A stretch of 64,000 bases of DNA, taken from NCBI GenBank assembly GCA_031550975.1, contig JAVBOC010000009.1, positions 1-64,000 of the forward strand, in the 5' to 3' direction. A program made the translations under genes and the position numbers. Positions 50,424-58,783 of this stretch are shown here, piece after piece; the first letter of the stretch is position 1, and each line of letters starts with the position of its first letter. The stretch comes from UBA947 sp031550975 (GTDB lineage Bacteria > Cyanobacteriota > Vampirovibrionia > Gastranaerophilales > Gastranaerophilaceae). Under the pieces are notes generated by a model. The model was not told where the DNA came from, searched no databases, and saw only the letters and a list, made by a program, of their open reading frames with translations.

Positions 50424-50441
50424 TTTAATTCCTTAAATTAT

Positions 50442-51329
50442 CTATACTGTAACTGCTTTTTTCAGCAGTGGGTAACCGAGTTCTTCGCGCTGTGCAACGT
50501 ATAATTTTGCCACAGCCGACGCCATTGTGCGTACGCGGTTAATAAAGTTTATTCTTTCATCTTTGCTAATAACACCTCTGGCATCAAGCAAATTGAAGGT
50601 ATGCGAACATTTGAGTACATAATCATAAGCCGGCAGAACAAGTTGCGCCTTAACACAATTATCAACCTCTTTTTGGTATAAATCAAACATTTGGAACAAG
50701 CTTTGTGCGTTTGAAACCTCAAAATTGTATTTTGATTGCTCAATTTCATTTTGAAGGAAAATTTCGCCATATTTTAACGTGTCGTTCCACATAATATCGT
50801 AAACTGATTCTTTGTTTTGCAAATACATCGCAATACGCTCCAGACCGTAAGTCAATTCAAGCGCAACCGGTTTAACTTCTAACCCGCCGACTTGTTGGAA
50901 ATACGTAAATTGTGTAATTTCCATCCCGTCAAGCCAAACTTCCCAACCTACACCGGCAGCGCCTAGCGTCGGGGATTCCCAGTTGTCTTCTACAAAACGA
51001 ACATCGTGTTCTTTAAGGTCAATTCCCATCGCCTCTAAACTTTTTAAGTAAAGCTCTTGCGCGTCATCCGGCGACGGTTTTAGAATAACCTGAAATTGAT
51101 AATAGTGCCCTAGTCTGTTCGGGTTTTCGCCGTATCTTGCGTCAGTCGGACGTCTGCAAGGCTCAATCATCGCTGTATTCCAGGGTTCAGGACCTAGCGA
51201 ACGCAAGAAAGTCGCAGGATTCATAGTTGAAGCCCCTTTTTCTATGTCGTAAGGCTGTTGGATTATGCAACCATAATCCGACCAAAATTTTGAAAGATTA
51301 AAAACCAATTCTTGAAAGTTTAATGCCAT
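50442..51329 (-). CDS. glyQ: Glycyl-tRNA synthetase alpha subunit
   Basis: 295 residues of the alpha2beta2 form. QQPYDIEKGASTMNPATFLRSLGPEPWN, RRPTDARYGENPNRL and TYGLERIAMYLQ are typical. The beta subunit (glyS), usually next to it, is not in the window. It probably uses the weak promoter TTGCAA-N16-TACGAT. A direct repeat GTGGAAATATA occurs right before the ATG. Confidence 0.95.
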   Translation of the reverse strand: MALNFQELVFNLSKFWSDYGCIIQQPYDIEKGASTMNPATFLRSLGPEPWNTAMIEPCRRPTDARYGENPNRLGHYYQFQVILKPSPDDAQELYLKSLEAMGIDLKEHDVRFVEDNWESPTLGAAGVGWEVWLDGMEITQFTYFQQVGGLEVKPVALELTYGLERIAMYLQNKESVYDIMWNDTLKYGEIFLQNEIEQSKYNFEVSNAQSLFQMFDLYQKEVDNCVKAQLVLPAYDYVLKCSHTFNLLDARGVISKDERINFINRVRTMASAVAKLYVAQREELGYPLLKKAVTV

Positions 51330-51375
51330 ATATATATTTCCACTATATTTCCACTACGTGGGGGTACCGTATTCA

Positions 51376-51403
51376 ATCGTACATCAAACAGGCTCATTTG
51401 CAA
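51376..51403 (-). promoter_or_regulatory. Possible glyQ promoter
   Basis: TTGCAA and TACGAT lie on the minus strand with a 16-bp spacer, 47 bp before the glyQ start. Confidence 0.35.
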
Positions 51404-51454
51404 TAAAATTGTAAGAAATGTTAAGAGTGTAGCAGTTAACCGTAAAACCAATAT

Positions 51455-51480
51455 GTCATCCTGAACTTGTTTCAGGATCT
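51455..51480. repeat. Half copy of the GTCATCCTGAAC palindromic repeat
   Basis: GTCATCCTGAACTTGTTTCAGGATCT repeats, in reverse orientation, the right end of the element at 53843-53929. The second half is missing. Confidence 0.6.
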
Positions 51481-51543
51481 GGGTTATGGAGCTACATATT
51501 TTAGCCTAAGAGCATTGGGCAATTATAAATATTCTTTCCATGT

Positions 51544-51549
51544 TACAAT
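51544..51549 (+). promoter_or_regulatory. -10 box of the P-loop kinase gene, leaderless geometry
   Basis: TACAAT is 6 nt before the ATG and no ribosome site intervenes. Confidence 0.45.
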
Positions 51550-51555
51550 TATTTC

Positions 51556-52071
51556 ATGGCAAACAAAATTATTATTTTTTCAGGGAAACAATATTCGGGC
51601 AAAGACACTTTGGCAAAACTAATGCTGGAGCAGATGCCGGACTTTAAACGCTGCGCGATGGGCGATATTATTAAACTCGAATATGGCAAGCAAAATGATT
51701 TGACCTACGAAGAAATCGAAAAAAACAAAGCGCAATACAGACAAGGATTAATTGATTTGGGCAACTGGGGACGTGCTCAGTCGTCAGATTATTGGCTGAA
51801 AAAAATTATTGAACAGCCCGGAAATATTATGGTAACAGATGTTCGCGTGCCTTATGAATACGATGTTTTTAAAGACGCAGGCGCTATTGCAATCCGTGTT
51901 GAAGCCTCACGCGAAGTTCGCGAAGCCCGTGGCGGAACACTTATTGGCGAAAATGACATCACAGAAATTGGCCTTGATGGCGTTACCGACTGGGATTATA
52001 TCGTCGACAACAACGGGGATTACGAAACCTTAAAGAAAAACGCTGATGCGCTAGTGTGTGAATTAAATTAG
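51556..52071 (+). CDS. P-loop kinase of the animal phosphomevalonate kinase / dNMP kinase type
   Basis: 171 residues. P-loop SGKQYSGKDTLA, then YRQGLIDLGNWGRAQ (lid-like helix), MVTDVRVPYEYDVFKDAG, and VTDWDYIVDNNGDYETL near the end. The order and these blocks recall PF04275 phosphomevalonate kinases and phage dNMP kinases. The true substrate cannot be chosen from sequence. A single-gene transcript is likely; a palindromic repeat begins at its stop codon. Confidence 0.75.
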   Translation: MANKIIIFSGKQYSGKDTLAKLMLEQMPDFKRCAMGDIIKLEYGKQNDLTYEEIEKNKAQYRQGLIDLGNWGRAQSSDYWLKKIIEQPGNIMVTDVRVPYEYDVFKDAGAIAIRVEASREVREARGGTLIGENDITEIGLDGVTDWDYIVDNNGDYETLKKNADALVCELN

Positions 52072-52153
52072 TCATTGCGAGGGAGTAAATTTTATTTACG
52101 AACGTGGCAATCCAGTATGAAGTTTCTGGATCGCTTCGCAAGCTCGCGATGAC
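52071..52153. repeat. Palindromic intergenic repeat, GTCATTGCGAG type, second copy
   Basis: Starts GTCATTGCGAGGGAG and ends GCTCGCGATGAC, with GTGGCAATCCAG and CTGGATCGC arms inside. It fills the space between the convergent kinase and recN genes and may serve as a terminator-like hairpin. Confidence 0.85.
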
Positions 52154-52158
52154 GTTCT

Positions 52159-53811
52159 TTAACTAATTAATGAACGCGCGAATTCCAGCGACTGCTCATT
52201 TATATCGCCACCTGCAAGTTCAGCAAGCGCTTTGACCTGGTTTTCGCCAGTTAAAACATAAACTTCAACGTGCGTTTGGTCAAGCTGTGATTTTTTCACA
52301 TAGAAATGTTTATTGGCTTTGGACGCAATTATCGCCTGATGCGTGATTAAAATAATTTGGTGATGAGCAGACAGTGCCGCAATTTCATCCGCTACACTCT
52401 GCGCCGCACGACCCGATAACCCTGTATCAATTTCATCAAAAATGACTGTGTCAATGCCGTCGGTTTGCGCAAAAATCGATTTTATCGCAAGCATCACACG
52501 CGAAATTTCGCCGCCCGAAGCGACTTTTGCAAGCGGTTTTAAATCCTCTGAAACATTGGTTGAAATCATAAATTCGACGTCATCTGCCCCGTCAGCACCT
52601 AAATCCGCCGAACGAATTGCAATCTCAAATCTCGTTTTAGGAAGCTCTAAAACCTCTAACTTATCTTGGATTAATGAAGACAGCACTTGTGCGAAATTCT
52701 TTCTGTTTTCGCTAATTTCACGCGCCATCGAAGTAAGTTCAGTGCGGGTTTGTTCGATTTTGCTTTCCAATTCTTCGATATTTTGGGTCGAAAACTCAAT
52801 GGATGAAAGTTCTTTTGAGAGATTTTCAAAAGTTTCCATAACAGATTGCAAAGTCCCGCCATATTTGCGTTTCAATTTGTCTAAAAGAAAAATTCTCTCC
52901 TGAATTTGGTCTAAACGCTCAGTGTCGTTATTTAAACTTTGGCTATAATCACGCAAACTGCTGGCTGTTTCGCGCAAATTTTCCGTTGCCGAAATAAATT
53001 CCTGCTCCAACTCCGCCAGTTTCGGATCATAAGATGCCGCTTTAGAAACATTTTGTTTAATCTTACCCAACGCTTCCATAATGGAACCGTCATCCCCGTT
53101 AATTGCCCAATAAGCGCCCCCTGTAAGGTCGCGCAGCTTTTCAGCGTTGTCTAAAACTTCAAGTTCGTTTTTTAAATTTTCATCTTCATTCGCATCAAAA
53201 ATTTGCGCCGAATCAATTTCATCAATCTGAAATTTCAAAAACTCCAACTGGCTCTCTGTCATATCAGCAGCATTTTTCAGGCCATCCAATTGCTTTTGCA
53301 TTTGGCAATACTCTGAATATTTCCCCCTATAAGCCGCGAGTTTTTGTCCATAGGTCGATTTTGCATAATCATCCAACAAAGTTATGTGATATTTGGGCTG
53401 TAAGAATGTATAAGTTTGGTGCTGCGAATGGATATCCACGATAAAACTGCGCAACTGTTTCACGAAATCATTATTGACAAGAGTTCCGTTAACCCGCGTA
53501 CGCACAGCATTAGAAGCAATTTCTTTAGTCAGAATAATTTCATTACCGCAAGTATCGACACCGTTTTCATTAAAGAGTGTGGTCACATTTTCGCCGTTTT
53601 GGGTTTCGATAATGAGCTCGATAACGGCTTTTTCTTTGCCGGTTTTAATGACTTCTTTTGACACACGCGATGCGAAAGCGATATCGATTGCGTTAATCAA
53701 AATACTTTTCCCGGCACCTGTTTCACCCGTAATCACATTCAATCCGGCATCAAAATTCGCCGTCAATTCGTCAATTAATATATAATCCTGCAGCCTAATC
53801 TGTTTAATCAT
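52159..53811 (-). CDS. recN: DNA repair protein RecN
   Basis: SMC-like repair ATPase of 550 residues. Walker A is GETGAGKS; long coiled coils fill the middle (about 150-350); the signature LKPLAKVASGGEISRVMLAIK and Walker B TVIFDEIDTG follow. The family N terminus is MIKQIRLQDYILID, so I choose this ATG; the longer start adds 12 residues that match nothing. It acts in double-strand break repair. The -10 TATAAT is 6 nt before the ATG and its -35-like ATGACA is inside the repeat at 53.8 kb. Confidence 0.93.
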   Translation of the reverse strand: MIKQIRLQDYILIDELTANFDAGLNVITGETGAGKSILINAIDIAFASRVSKEVIKTGKEKAVIELIIETQNGENVTTLFNENGVDTCGNEIILTKEIASNAVRTRVNGTLVNNDFVKQLRSFIVDIHSQHQTYTFLQPKYHITLLDDYAKSTYGQKLAAYRGKYSEYCQMQKQLDGLKNAADMTESQLEFLKFQIDEIDSAQIFDANEDENLKNELEVLDNAEKLRDLTGGAYWAINGDDGSIMEALGKIKQNVSKAASYDPKLAELEQEFISATENLRETASSLRDYSQSLNNDTERLDQIQERIFLLDKLKRKYGGTLQSVMETFENLSKELSSIEFSTQNIEELESKIEQTRTELTSMAREISENRKNFAQVLSSLIQDKLEVLELPKTRFEIAIRSADLGADGADDVEFMISTNVSEDLKPLAKVASGGEISRVMLAIKSIFAQTDGIDTVIFDEIDTGLSGRAAQSVADEIAALSAHHQIILITHQAIIASKANKHFYVKKSQLDQTHVEVYVLTGENQVKALAELAGGDINEQSLEFARSLIS

Positions 53812-53817
53812 GCCAGT

Positions 53818-53847
53818 ATTATAGCATAGGACAGGATACTTTGTCAT
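53818..53847 (-). promoter_or_regulatory. recN promoter, leaderless, overlapping a palindromic repeat
   Basis: ATGACA-N18-TATAAT on the minus strand. The -10 ends 6 nt before the ATG. The -35-like bases are the end of the repeat at 53843-53929. Confidence 0.5.
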
Positions 53848-53929
53848 TCCGAATTCATTTCGGAATCTTCCACTGACGCAATTTAAGCAAACTTCACGGT
53901 GGAAGATCCTGAATCAAGTTCAGGATGAC
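53843..53929. repeat. Palindromic intergenic repeat, GTCATTCCGAA type
   Basis: Borders GTCATTCC and GGATGAC, with inner palindromes GAATTCATTTCGGAATC and GATCCTGAATCAAGTTC. It lies between recN and the large GH13 gene and carries part of the recN promoter. Confidence 0.75.
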
Positions 53930-53963
53930 AGTTGAGTGTTCAACCTAAAAAATAAAACTTTGC

Positions 53964-56243
53964 CTACCCCTTTTTAATTTCGTAAATTCTAAATTCGCCC
54001 GGGTTGAGGGTTTCAAAATTCAAGGTTGCACCTTCTTTAGCCCCTTTTATTTTGCTTGCAGCAAATCCCGCGCCGTCAAATATGTATTCAGCTTTAAGCG
54101 CGCATTCGCCGGGCAGATGCAATGCTTTGTTATGGATAGGTTCGCCGTGGACGATTTCAGTATAAGAGTTTCCACCGTCGTCGGTTTTATTTACTTTTTC
54201 GCTTGGGTATTTGCTGTTTGAAACCATCAAAAACGCTTTTCTTAACGGATCTTTTGAAATCATCCAAGCGCTGAAACCGTCTTCGTCTTCAGCGATAATG
54301 TGTGCTTCGCCATCGGTGATTATGTTTTGTGATTTAACAAACCTGTCTATCGCATCAAACTTTGCAAAGAACAACGGGTGGTCTTCGCGCGCCATAGAGA
54401 TTTCATCCCCGATAACGCTTTCGATTCCGCGCTTGGTAAAACTCTCATCCCCGTCGATATAAAACATCGGTCGCTGGGCAAACTTTCCACCCGGAAGCGT
54501 TTTATATTTAAACCATTTATATAACGCGCCGTCTTCTTCAAGCTGCCCCGGGTACTGGTCAATCGCACGGAATTCACCGTCTTGATTGTTGTAGGTTTTT
54601 AAAATCGAAAGCCTTTTGCCCTCTCTAAAATTAACGTTATAATTTGCGAGATGCTGGTTATTTTCGATAATTTTTTCTGGTGTCTTTTCATATTGCATAA
54701 CAATATCATTTCCCCAAAGCACATCAAAATCCATATCCTGATGATATTCTTTCAAAAAGTCATCCCAAAGCATATATTCAGCAAGCGCAGCAAAATGTGG
54801 GATTTCTTTTTTCAGGGTCTTGTTTAATTTATCCAACACAACTCTTGGGGCGCGGTAACTAATCGGCTTACCGTCTTTTTCTGAAACAGGGTCGACAATA
54901 TGGTCGATGTGGTCAACGCGGTAGCCATCGAAATTGTATTCTTTTTGCAATTTTTTCATATAATCAACGAAATATTTCACCACTGGCGCATTCAAGCTTC
55001 CGTTCTCTAAATGGCATAAGTAATAAGGCGTCTGACAATCAAGGTTCGCGAAAGTTGTAACATCTTCGTCCTTATAATCATAGTGCTTAAAAGTCGGATA
55101 ACCGCCGCACTGGCTCATTTTGTCAAACACAGGAACACCGGCCGAACACCAGGCTCCGCCAGGGGCAGGCCATAAGCCTTCACCAATAAGAGCATTGATT
55201 ATATCTAATTGATTAGTGATATCTTCTTCGCACGAAGGTTTACGGTTAATTTTATTAACTAACCCGCGCACGCGCTTGTGCAGTTTTGTTTGATTTGATT
55301 TAGAAAGCATCTCGTTAGAGTAACGTTTTCTAACCTTATTCATTGCACTCTCAAACTCGTCAAAAATCGCTTTAAAGTGTGCTGCCAAGTCACCCTCGCC
55401 GCCGTGCATTGATTGAAGATAGATGTCTTTTACCAAATCAATATCTTCGCGGTCGTGGTTTGCTGCCAGTTCTTCTGTTACCTTATCAAGCTGCTCCAGA
55501 TAACTCTTTTCTAACGCCGGGATGTCGTACCAGCGCGCTATTTCGGGCTTTGCCAGAACCGCCTTAGAGAATCTCCCCGTCTGCGGCAGAATATCATAAA
55601 TAACCGGGTGACCGGCAAGCTGCGCGAGCGTAATAAACGTTTTAACTTGTTCTTGGACATTCAATCCGGTATGCTCTTCAATTGTTTTATCAAGCAGATT
55701 TTCACTAACTTCAGAACTCTTTGGTAAATACGCACAACCAAATTCGCGCGGATGAAACGGAATCAAGTACATTGTCGTATTAAAAATATTGTTTTCCTCG
55801 TTACCCGTCGGCAGAATCAAAAGCTGTCTTAGCCAATCCATAAATTTGCCCGGCTCTTTAGTTTTGTTTCCATCACCCAGCCCTGCAAGGTTTATGAGCT
55901 TTATATCATGGCCTTCTTTTTTTAACCAATCAGCGTTTTTAACATTTTTTCTTGCAAGCGCGCTTATCGCCTTGTTTTCAAATTTAAAAACACCATCAAC
56001 AAATATCTCTTGATTTTCCCATTTGATTTCCAACCCGTAAAGAATTTCAGCAGGAGTGAGTTCTTCTAAAGCGCGAATGTATGGGATGTTTAAATAGCCA
56101 TGTTCAGAAATTGTGTCTTCAAGATATTTTTTACGTTCGGCAGAAATCCCTTCAAACGGGTATAGTTCTTTCAACTGCGTATAAACTTTATTTATCCCGT
56201 CAGATTTTGGTTCTTCTTTTTTCTTTTTCCAAAATAGAAACAT
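53964..56243 (-). CDS. Large GH13-like glucan enzyme
   Basis: 759 residues. It has a basic, membrane-adjacent-looking start (FWKKKKEEPK), a long N-terminal region (about 1-330) with no clear domain, then a GH13 barrel. Region II is FDGYRVDHIDHI with the nucleophile Asp, followed by HFAALAEYMLWDD with Glu. A beta C-terminal domain ends ALKAEYIFDGAGFAASKIKG. It has no signal peptide. Related to intracellular alpha-glucan hydrolases or transferases; specificity is unknown. GAGGGG stands before the ATG. Confidence 0.82.
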   Translation of the reverse strand: MFLFWKKKKEEPKSDGINKVYTQLKELYPFEGISAERKKYLEDTISEHGYLNIPYIRALEELTPAEILYGLEIKWENQEIFVDGVFKFENKAISALARKNVKNADWLKKEGHDIKLINLAGLGDGNKTKEPGKFMDWLRQLLILPTGNEENNIFNTTMYLIPFHPREFGCAYLPKSSEVSENLLDKTIEEHTGLNVQEQVKTFITLAQLAGHPVIYDILPQTGRFSKAVLAKPEIARWYDIPALEKSYLEQLDKVTEELAANHDREDIDLVKDIYLQSMHGGEGDLAAHFKAIFDEFESAMNKVRKRYSNEMLSKSNQTKLHKRVRGLVNKINRKPSCEEDITNQLDIINALIGEGLWPAPGGAWCSAGVPVFDKMSQCGGYPTFKHYDYKDEDVTTFANLDCQTPYYLCHLENGSLNAPVVKYFVDYMKKLQKEYNFDGYRVDHIDHIVDPVSEKDGKPISYRAPRVVLDKLNKTLKKEIPHFAALAEYMLWDDFLKEYHQDMDFDVLWGNDIVMQYEKTPEKIIENNQHLANYNVNFREGKRLSILKTYNNQDGEFRAIDQYPGQLEEDGALYKWFKYKTLPGGKFAQRPMFYIDGDESFTKRGIESVIGDEISMAREDHPLFFAKFDAIDRFVKSQNIITDGEAHIIAEDEDGFSAWMISKDPLRKAFLMVSNSKYPSEKVNKTDDGGNSYTEIVHGEPIHNKALHLPGECALKAEYIFDGAGFAASKIKGAKEGATLNFETLNPGEFRIYEIKKG

Positions 56244-56368
56244 GTCTGCTCAACCCCTCTTTCAAAATTGTATCACAAAATTACTACCCGGTCAGGTAAT
56301 GGCTTAACCTTTCTCGGCAACTATAATTAAGGAGTGTTTAGATTATTTTTTTGAAAAGAGGAATTACA

Positions 56369-57073
56369 ATGTTACAAGACTTAACCGGGAAAACCCCCAC
56401 CCCACAGGCCAAGGACACTATTAAAATTGCCATCGTCGAAGATTTTAAACTTACCCGAGTGGGCCTAAGATGTGCCCTTAACGCAAACGAGGACATGACC
56501 GTAGTAGCTGAGGCGGAAGATGCAACCGAAGGATTAACGTTAATTGAAAGGACTAAGCCCCATGTGGTTTTGATGGACCTAGGTCTTCCGGGTATTAACG
56601 GAATAGAAGCAACCGTAAAATTGAAAGAAATGCTACCAGACATTAAAGTTATTGCACTAACTTCACACGACAGAGCAGAAGAAGTTGTTGCCGCACTAAG
56701 TTCAGGCGCAAACGCATATTGCCTAAAAGACATCGACCCGCAAAAACTCGCTGAAGTTGTACGCGATGTAGCGACCGGCGTTTGCTGGATTGACCCGGTT
56801 GTCGCACACCTTGCACTCGGTTCACTTCCAAAATCCGACAACGTCGCTTTCCTACCGGGCAAATCCCAAAGCGAAGGCCGCGTGCCATTAACCGAAAGAG
56901 AATTTGAAGTCCTAAAACACCTCGTTTCAGGCAAAAGCAACACAGAAATCGCGAAAGAATTAATCGTAAGCGTTCACACAGCAAAAGCACACGTTTGTTC
57001 AATCTTACAGAAGATGTGTGTTAACGACCGTGTTCAAGCAGCCGTAAAAGCTGTTAAAGAAGGTATGGTGTAA
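56369..57073 (+). CDS. NarL/FixJ-type response regulator
   Basis: 234 residues. Receiver domain: IAIVEDFKLTRVGLRCAL acid pair, phospho-acceptor Asp70 in HVVLMDLGLPG, the VIALTSHD switch and YCLKDID lysine. LuxR-type helix-turn-helix (about 165-230): LTEREFEVLKHLVSGKSNTE. No kinase is adjacent; the soluble kinase at 3-4 kb is a candidate only by default. AGAGGA stands seven bases before the chosen ATG. Confidence 0.93.
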   Translation: MLQDLTGKTPTPQAKDTIKIAIVEDFKLTRVGLRCALNANEDMTVVAEAEDATEGLTLIERTKPHVVLMDLGLPGINGIEATVKLKEMLPDIKVIALTSHDRAEEVVAALSSGANAYCLKDIDPQKLAEVVRDVATGVCWIDPVVAHLALGSLPKSDNVAFLPGKSQSEGRVPLTEREFEVLKHLVSGKSNTEIAKELIVSVHTAKAHVCSILQKMCVNDRVQAAVKAVKEGMV

Positions 57074-57140
57074 CAGAACGCTTAACAGCAGAATTTGGCG
57101 CAAGTGCGTCATCTACACAAATGGTCTTTCATTATATAAT

Positions 57141-57168
57141 AAGAGCCTCCCCTACAGAGGCTTTTTCT
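57141..57168 (+). terminator. Terminator of the response regulator gene
   Basis: The stem AAGAGCCTC/GAGGCTTTTT is followed by a T run. A second, G-U rich hairpin for the convergent TPR gene lies just after it, at about 57184-57215. Confidence 0.8.
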
Positions 57169-57183
57169 TTTGGGATTTAAAAA

Positions 57184-57215
57184 AGCCCCCGCTACAATTA
57201 ACGAGGACTTTTATT
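57184..57215 (-). terminator. Terminator of the TPR gene
   Basis: On the minus strand AGTCCTCGT pairs with AGCGGGGGC (with G-T pairs), followed by six T. Confidence 0.6.
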
Positions 57216-57226
57216 TCTTTAAAAAG

Positions 57227-57820
57227 TTATTTCTTATTTTTTGCTTTTTCTTGTTTCTTGATAAGCTTCTGCGATTTTTTATAATCTGAGTAAGCCTCGC
57301 CAAATTTCAAATCAGCTAGTTCCATAATTGAACGAGCACCGTAGATTTCTCCACGTTCTTCAACTTTTAAAGCTTTGTCCAAGTCAGCGTAAGCTGCGTC
57401 TTTGTCTTTTAGTTCATACTGAACCATCGCGCGAGCGGTGTAAGTTTGCCAATCATTAGGATTGATTTCGATTGATTTGTTCAAATCAGGAAGCGCCTTG
57501 TCCCATTTCGCATCCGTAGCATAAGCCGCTGCTCTGCCTGTGTACCCATCAGCGCTGTGAGGAGCCAGTTTAATTACTTGGTCAAAGTCTTTGATAGCTT
57601 CTTCTATCTTTCTAAGCTCAATATAAGATTTCCCTCTGTAGTTGTACGCATCAGTCAAGTGTGAATTTTCTTTAATAGCTTTGGTCAAATCAACAACAGC
57701 GTTTTCGTAATCTTTCGCGTTGTATTTTTCAACACCTGAATTTAAATCGGTCGTAGCACTTGCATAAACCGCAATCGTCATAACCAACATAGCAACAATG
57801 GTTGATAATAATTTTTTCAT
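57227..57820 (-). CDS. Exported TPR-repeat protein
   Basis: 197 residues with a signal peptide ending VYASA. About four tetratricopeptide repeats follow (VEKYNAKDYENAVVDLTKAI; YNYRGKSYIELRKIEEAIKDF; TARAMVQYELKDKDAAYADL), with a Lys-rich end. It acts as a periplasmic or outer-face scaffold. The chosen ATG (MKKLLSTIVAM) has AAAGGA eight bases upstream; the upstream in-frame codon reads into the tRNA-like sequence. Confidence 0.85.
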   Translation of the reverse strand: MKKLLSTIVAMLVMTIAVYASATTDLNSGVEKYNAKDYENAVVDLTKAIKENSHLTDAYNYRGKSYIELRKIEEAIKDFDQVIKLAPHSADGYTGRAAAYATDAKWDKALPDLNKSIEINPNDWQTYTARAMVQYELKDKDAAYADLDKALKVEERGEIYGARSIMELADLKFGEAYSDYKKSQKLIKKQEKAKNKK

Positions 57821-57866
57821 ACCCAATTCCTTTCTTTTAAATTTTGGATTCAGAAATGTTAAGTGG

Positions 57867-58008
57867 TGCCGCAACTCACTCTGTCGAGCGAAAGGTGACT
57901 AAATGTCACGTTTCGAGAGAGGGACGAACCAAGGACACAGGGATTTTCAGTCCCTTGCTCTGCAAATAAAAAACGTTCCGCTTTCATCCTCACTTAGGAA
58001 GCTATTGC
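57867..58008 (-). pseudogene. Interrupted copy of tRNA-Phe
   Basis: On the minus strand this copy reads GCAATAGC, then 39 foreign bases, then 36 bases identical to the tRNA (AGAGCAAGGGACTGAAAATC...CTTGGTTC), then about 48 bases, then GAGTTGCGGCA. The two insertions fall in the D-loop and the T-loop. The second folds into a hairpin: CGAAAcGTGAC with GTCACcTTTCG. The acceptor stem is degenerate (TTTGCAA instead of GCCGCAA), so it should not make a working tRNA. Confidence 0.75.
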
Positions 58009-58030
58009 AAATTATTTATAGTAGCAAAAT

Positions 58031-58103
58031 TGCCGCAACTCGGAATTGAACCAAGGACACAGGGATTTTCAGTCCCTTGCTCTACCAACTGAGCTATTGC
58101 GGC
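58031..58103 (-). tRNA. tRNA-Phe (anticodon GAA)
   Basis: Acceptor GCCGCAA/TTGCGGC plus A. The loop CTGAAAA lies in the stem AGGGA/TCCCT, so GAA is the anticodon. The T-arm CCTTGGTTCAATTCCGAG is regular. CCA is not encoded. A partial, interrupted copy lies directly downstream. Confidence 0.95.
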
Positions 58104-58149
58104 ATACATGCCATTATATAATATCAAAACTTCACGTCAATAGGGGGTC

Positions 58150-58683
58150 TTACTGCGGTGCTAAATAAAGCGTAACGTTGCGCCCTTCAAGCATCGCCTT
58201 CTTCTCAACCACAAGCGGTTGGCCTTCTAAATCAGCTAAAAATTTGTTAGCTAAATCAAAAGCAAGATTTGAGTGTTGCATCTCGCGGCCACGAAGCATG
58301 ATTGCTATTTTAACCTTGTTGCCTTGTGCGATGAATTTTTTAATATTATTAATTCTTACTTGATAGTCATGGGTGTCGATTTTGTATCTGACTTTAACTT
58401 CTTTTACTTCGACAGTGTGTTGTTTTTTCTTCGCTTCGCGATTTTTCTTTTCTAATTCGTATTTATATTTTCCGTAATCAAGGATTTTTGCAACCGGCGG
58501 TTCTTGGTTAGGATTGATTAGCATCAAATCCATGTCCGCATCGTATGCCATTTGTAAGGCTTCTGAAGTTGCTACAACTCCCCGGTTTTCTCCTTCTGCG
58601 TCAATTAATCTCACTTCTTTTGAACGAATTCTCTCATTCAGGATAGTTTGGTCCTTGTTGTTAAATCTGTTATCAGTAGCTAT
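58150..58683 (-). CDS. infC: Translation initiation factor IF-3, ATA start
   Basis: 177 residues. The family N terminus [M]ATDNRFNNKDQTILNERIRS is fully encoded if translation begins at the ATA codon at 58683, eight bases after AGGAG. The next usual start, GTG at 58614, would cut off the first 23 residues. Non-AUG starts of infC (AUU in E. coli) let IF-3 limit its own synthesis. The C-terminal domain with MLRGREMQHSNLAFDL and VEKKAMLEGRNVTLYL is complete. Confidence 0.93.
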   Translation of the reverse strand: MATDNRFNNKDQTILNERIRSKEVRLIDAEGENRGVVATSEALQMAYDADMDLMLINPNQEPPVAKILDYGKYKYELEKKNREAKKKQHTVEVKEVKVRYKIDTHDYQVRINNIKKFIAQGNKVKIAIMLRGREMQHSNLAFDLANKFLADLEGQPLVVEKKAMLEGRNVTLYLAPQ

Positions 58684-58703
58684 TGTCGTGTCTCCTATGG
58701 TTT
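58675..58703 (-). promoter_or_regulatory. Shine-Dalgarno and ATA start of infC
   Basis: On the minus strand AGGAG is followed by ACACGACA and the codon ATA. The geometry and the recovered family N terminus make this the start. Confidence 0.8.
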
Positions 58704-58783
58704 AATTACAAATTTAATGATAGCACAACTATTGATTTTTGGCTATAGATAGCAATTTTTTTTTTCACAGGCATTAATATCTC

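Noticed and set aside
57867..58008. The tRNA-Phe copy as a second functional tRNA
   Set aside because: Long insertions in the D- and T-loops and a broken acceptor stem argue against it.
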